Below are positions 4,888 through 5,205 of a stretch of DNA of 5,205 nucleotides, piece after piece. Source of the DNA: a bacterium (GTDB lineage Bacteria; Patescibacteriota; Minisyncoccia; Phycocordibacterales; JAKEFN01); contig JAKEFN010000075.1 of assembly GCA_022616085.1 (NCBI GenBank), positions 1 through 5,205 of the forward strand, in the 5' to 3' direction. The translations under genes and the position numbers were made by a program. Below the pieces are notes generated by a model. The model ran no database searches. It saw nothing but the letters and a program-made list of their open reading frames with translations, and was not told the origin of the DNA. Each line of letters starts with the position of its first letter. Positions within the stretch are counted from its first letter, which is position 1.

Positions 4888-5205
4888 CTATGCCGTTTTC
4901 TTGCCTTGCTTGCGGCGAATAATCTCTTTTTCGTATCGTATTCCTTTGCCTTTGTAGGGCTCCGGCTTCTTTTTTGCGCGCACGCGAGCGGCAAAAAGAC
5001 CTACCAATTCCTTATCTATACCGGATATTGTAATGACGTTTTTTTCCACCGTCGCGGTTATGCCGTCAGGAATTGGAACAGTTACTTTGTGTGAAAATCC
5101 GATGCTTAGAATAATATTTTTTCCGGAAACTTCCGCCTTGAAGCCGATACCTTCAATAATAAGCTTCTTTTCGTAAGGCGTATGCACCCCGTGGATCATA
5201 TTTGA
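4888..5205 (-). CDS. rplF: 50S ribosomal protein L6, C-terminal part (5' end outside the window)
   Basis: Large-subunit protein that binds 23S rRNA near the factor-binding and sarcin-ricin region. The reading frame is open to the right edge: the two codons before the first visible Met (at 5199) are Ser-Asn, matching the S-N-M-x-x-G-V stretch inside known L6 proteins, so this Met is internal and not the start. About 105 residues are visible; L6 is usually about 175-180, so roughly 70 N-terminal residues (the first alpha/beta repeat) lie outside. Counting from that Met, the second repeat shows EGIGFKAEV (16-24), LSIGFSHKV (31-39) and the family signature PEPYKGKGIRYEKE (79-92). It ends in a lysine-rich tail with a TAG stop, 37 nt before rplR, in the standard spc order. 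The identification is secure; only the true start is unknown. Confidence 0.96.
   Translation of the reverse strand, partial: SNMIHGVHTPYEKKLIIEGIGFKAEVSGKNIILSIGFSHKVTVPIPDGITATVEKNVITISGIDKELVGLFAARVRAKKKPEPYKGKGIRYEKEIIRRKQGKKTA

Noticed and set aside
1..5205. A new defence, mobile-element, CRISPR or structured-RNA system
   Set aside because: Every gene belongs to a known housekeeping family, genes are contiguous on one strand, no direct or inverted repeats of element size are visible, and no spacer is long enough for an RNA gene.

Overview
The window is a single run of co-directional genes on the minus strand: the distal part of the spc ribosomal-protein operon plus a downstream extension. 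In transcription order (right to left) it reads rplF (L6, 5' end outside the window), rplR (L18), rpsE (S5), rplO (L15), secY, gmk (guanylate kinase), a short adenylate-kinase-like NMP kinase, map (methionine aminopeptidase type I), and possibly the first codons of another gene at the left edge. Gaps between genes are 14 to 41 nt, the last full gene pair overlaps by 4 nt, and I see no hairpin terminator or convincing internal promoter, so it looks like one transcript.

Organism: the most telling feature is an absence. Most bacteria have rpmD (L30) between rpsE and rplO; here the two genes are 14 nt apart with no room for it. Loss of L30 is a known trait of the Candidate Phyla Radiation (Patescibacteria). 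It fits the other signs: compact spacing, an NMP kinase without a LID domain, an S5 with long low-complexity tails, and poor Shine-Dalgarno sequences on the ribosomal-protein genes. I infer a CPR bacterium, perhaps from the Parcubacteria side; the exact lineage cannot be read from this window. TGA is used as a stop (end of the adk-like gene), with TAA and TAG used elsewhere, which argues against the TGA-as-glycine code of Gracilibacteria/Absconditabacteria.

Layout: 4888-5205 L6 C-terminal domain; 4497-4850 L18; 3730-4455 S5; 3266-3715 L15; 1970-3241 SecY; 1383-1955 guanylate kinase; 768-1367 NMP kinase; 16-771 MetAP; 1-12 possible next gene. No stretch longer than 41 nt lacks a gene.

How the genes fit together: L6, L18, L15 and S5 are ribosome parts; SecY is the membrane channel that receives nascent membrane and secreted proteins; MetAP trims the initiator methionine at the ribosome exit; the two kinases supply GDP and probably ADP or related nucleotides. 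The secY-NMP kinase-map order is the familiar secY-adk-map order; the guanylate kinase inserted between secY and the adk-like gene is the least usual part. I found no sign of a new defence, mobile or RNA system; this is mostly core housekeeping DNA with lineage-specific modifications.
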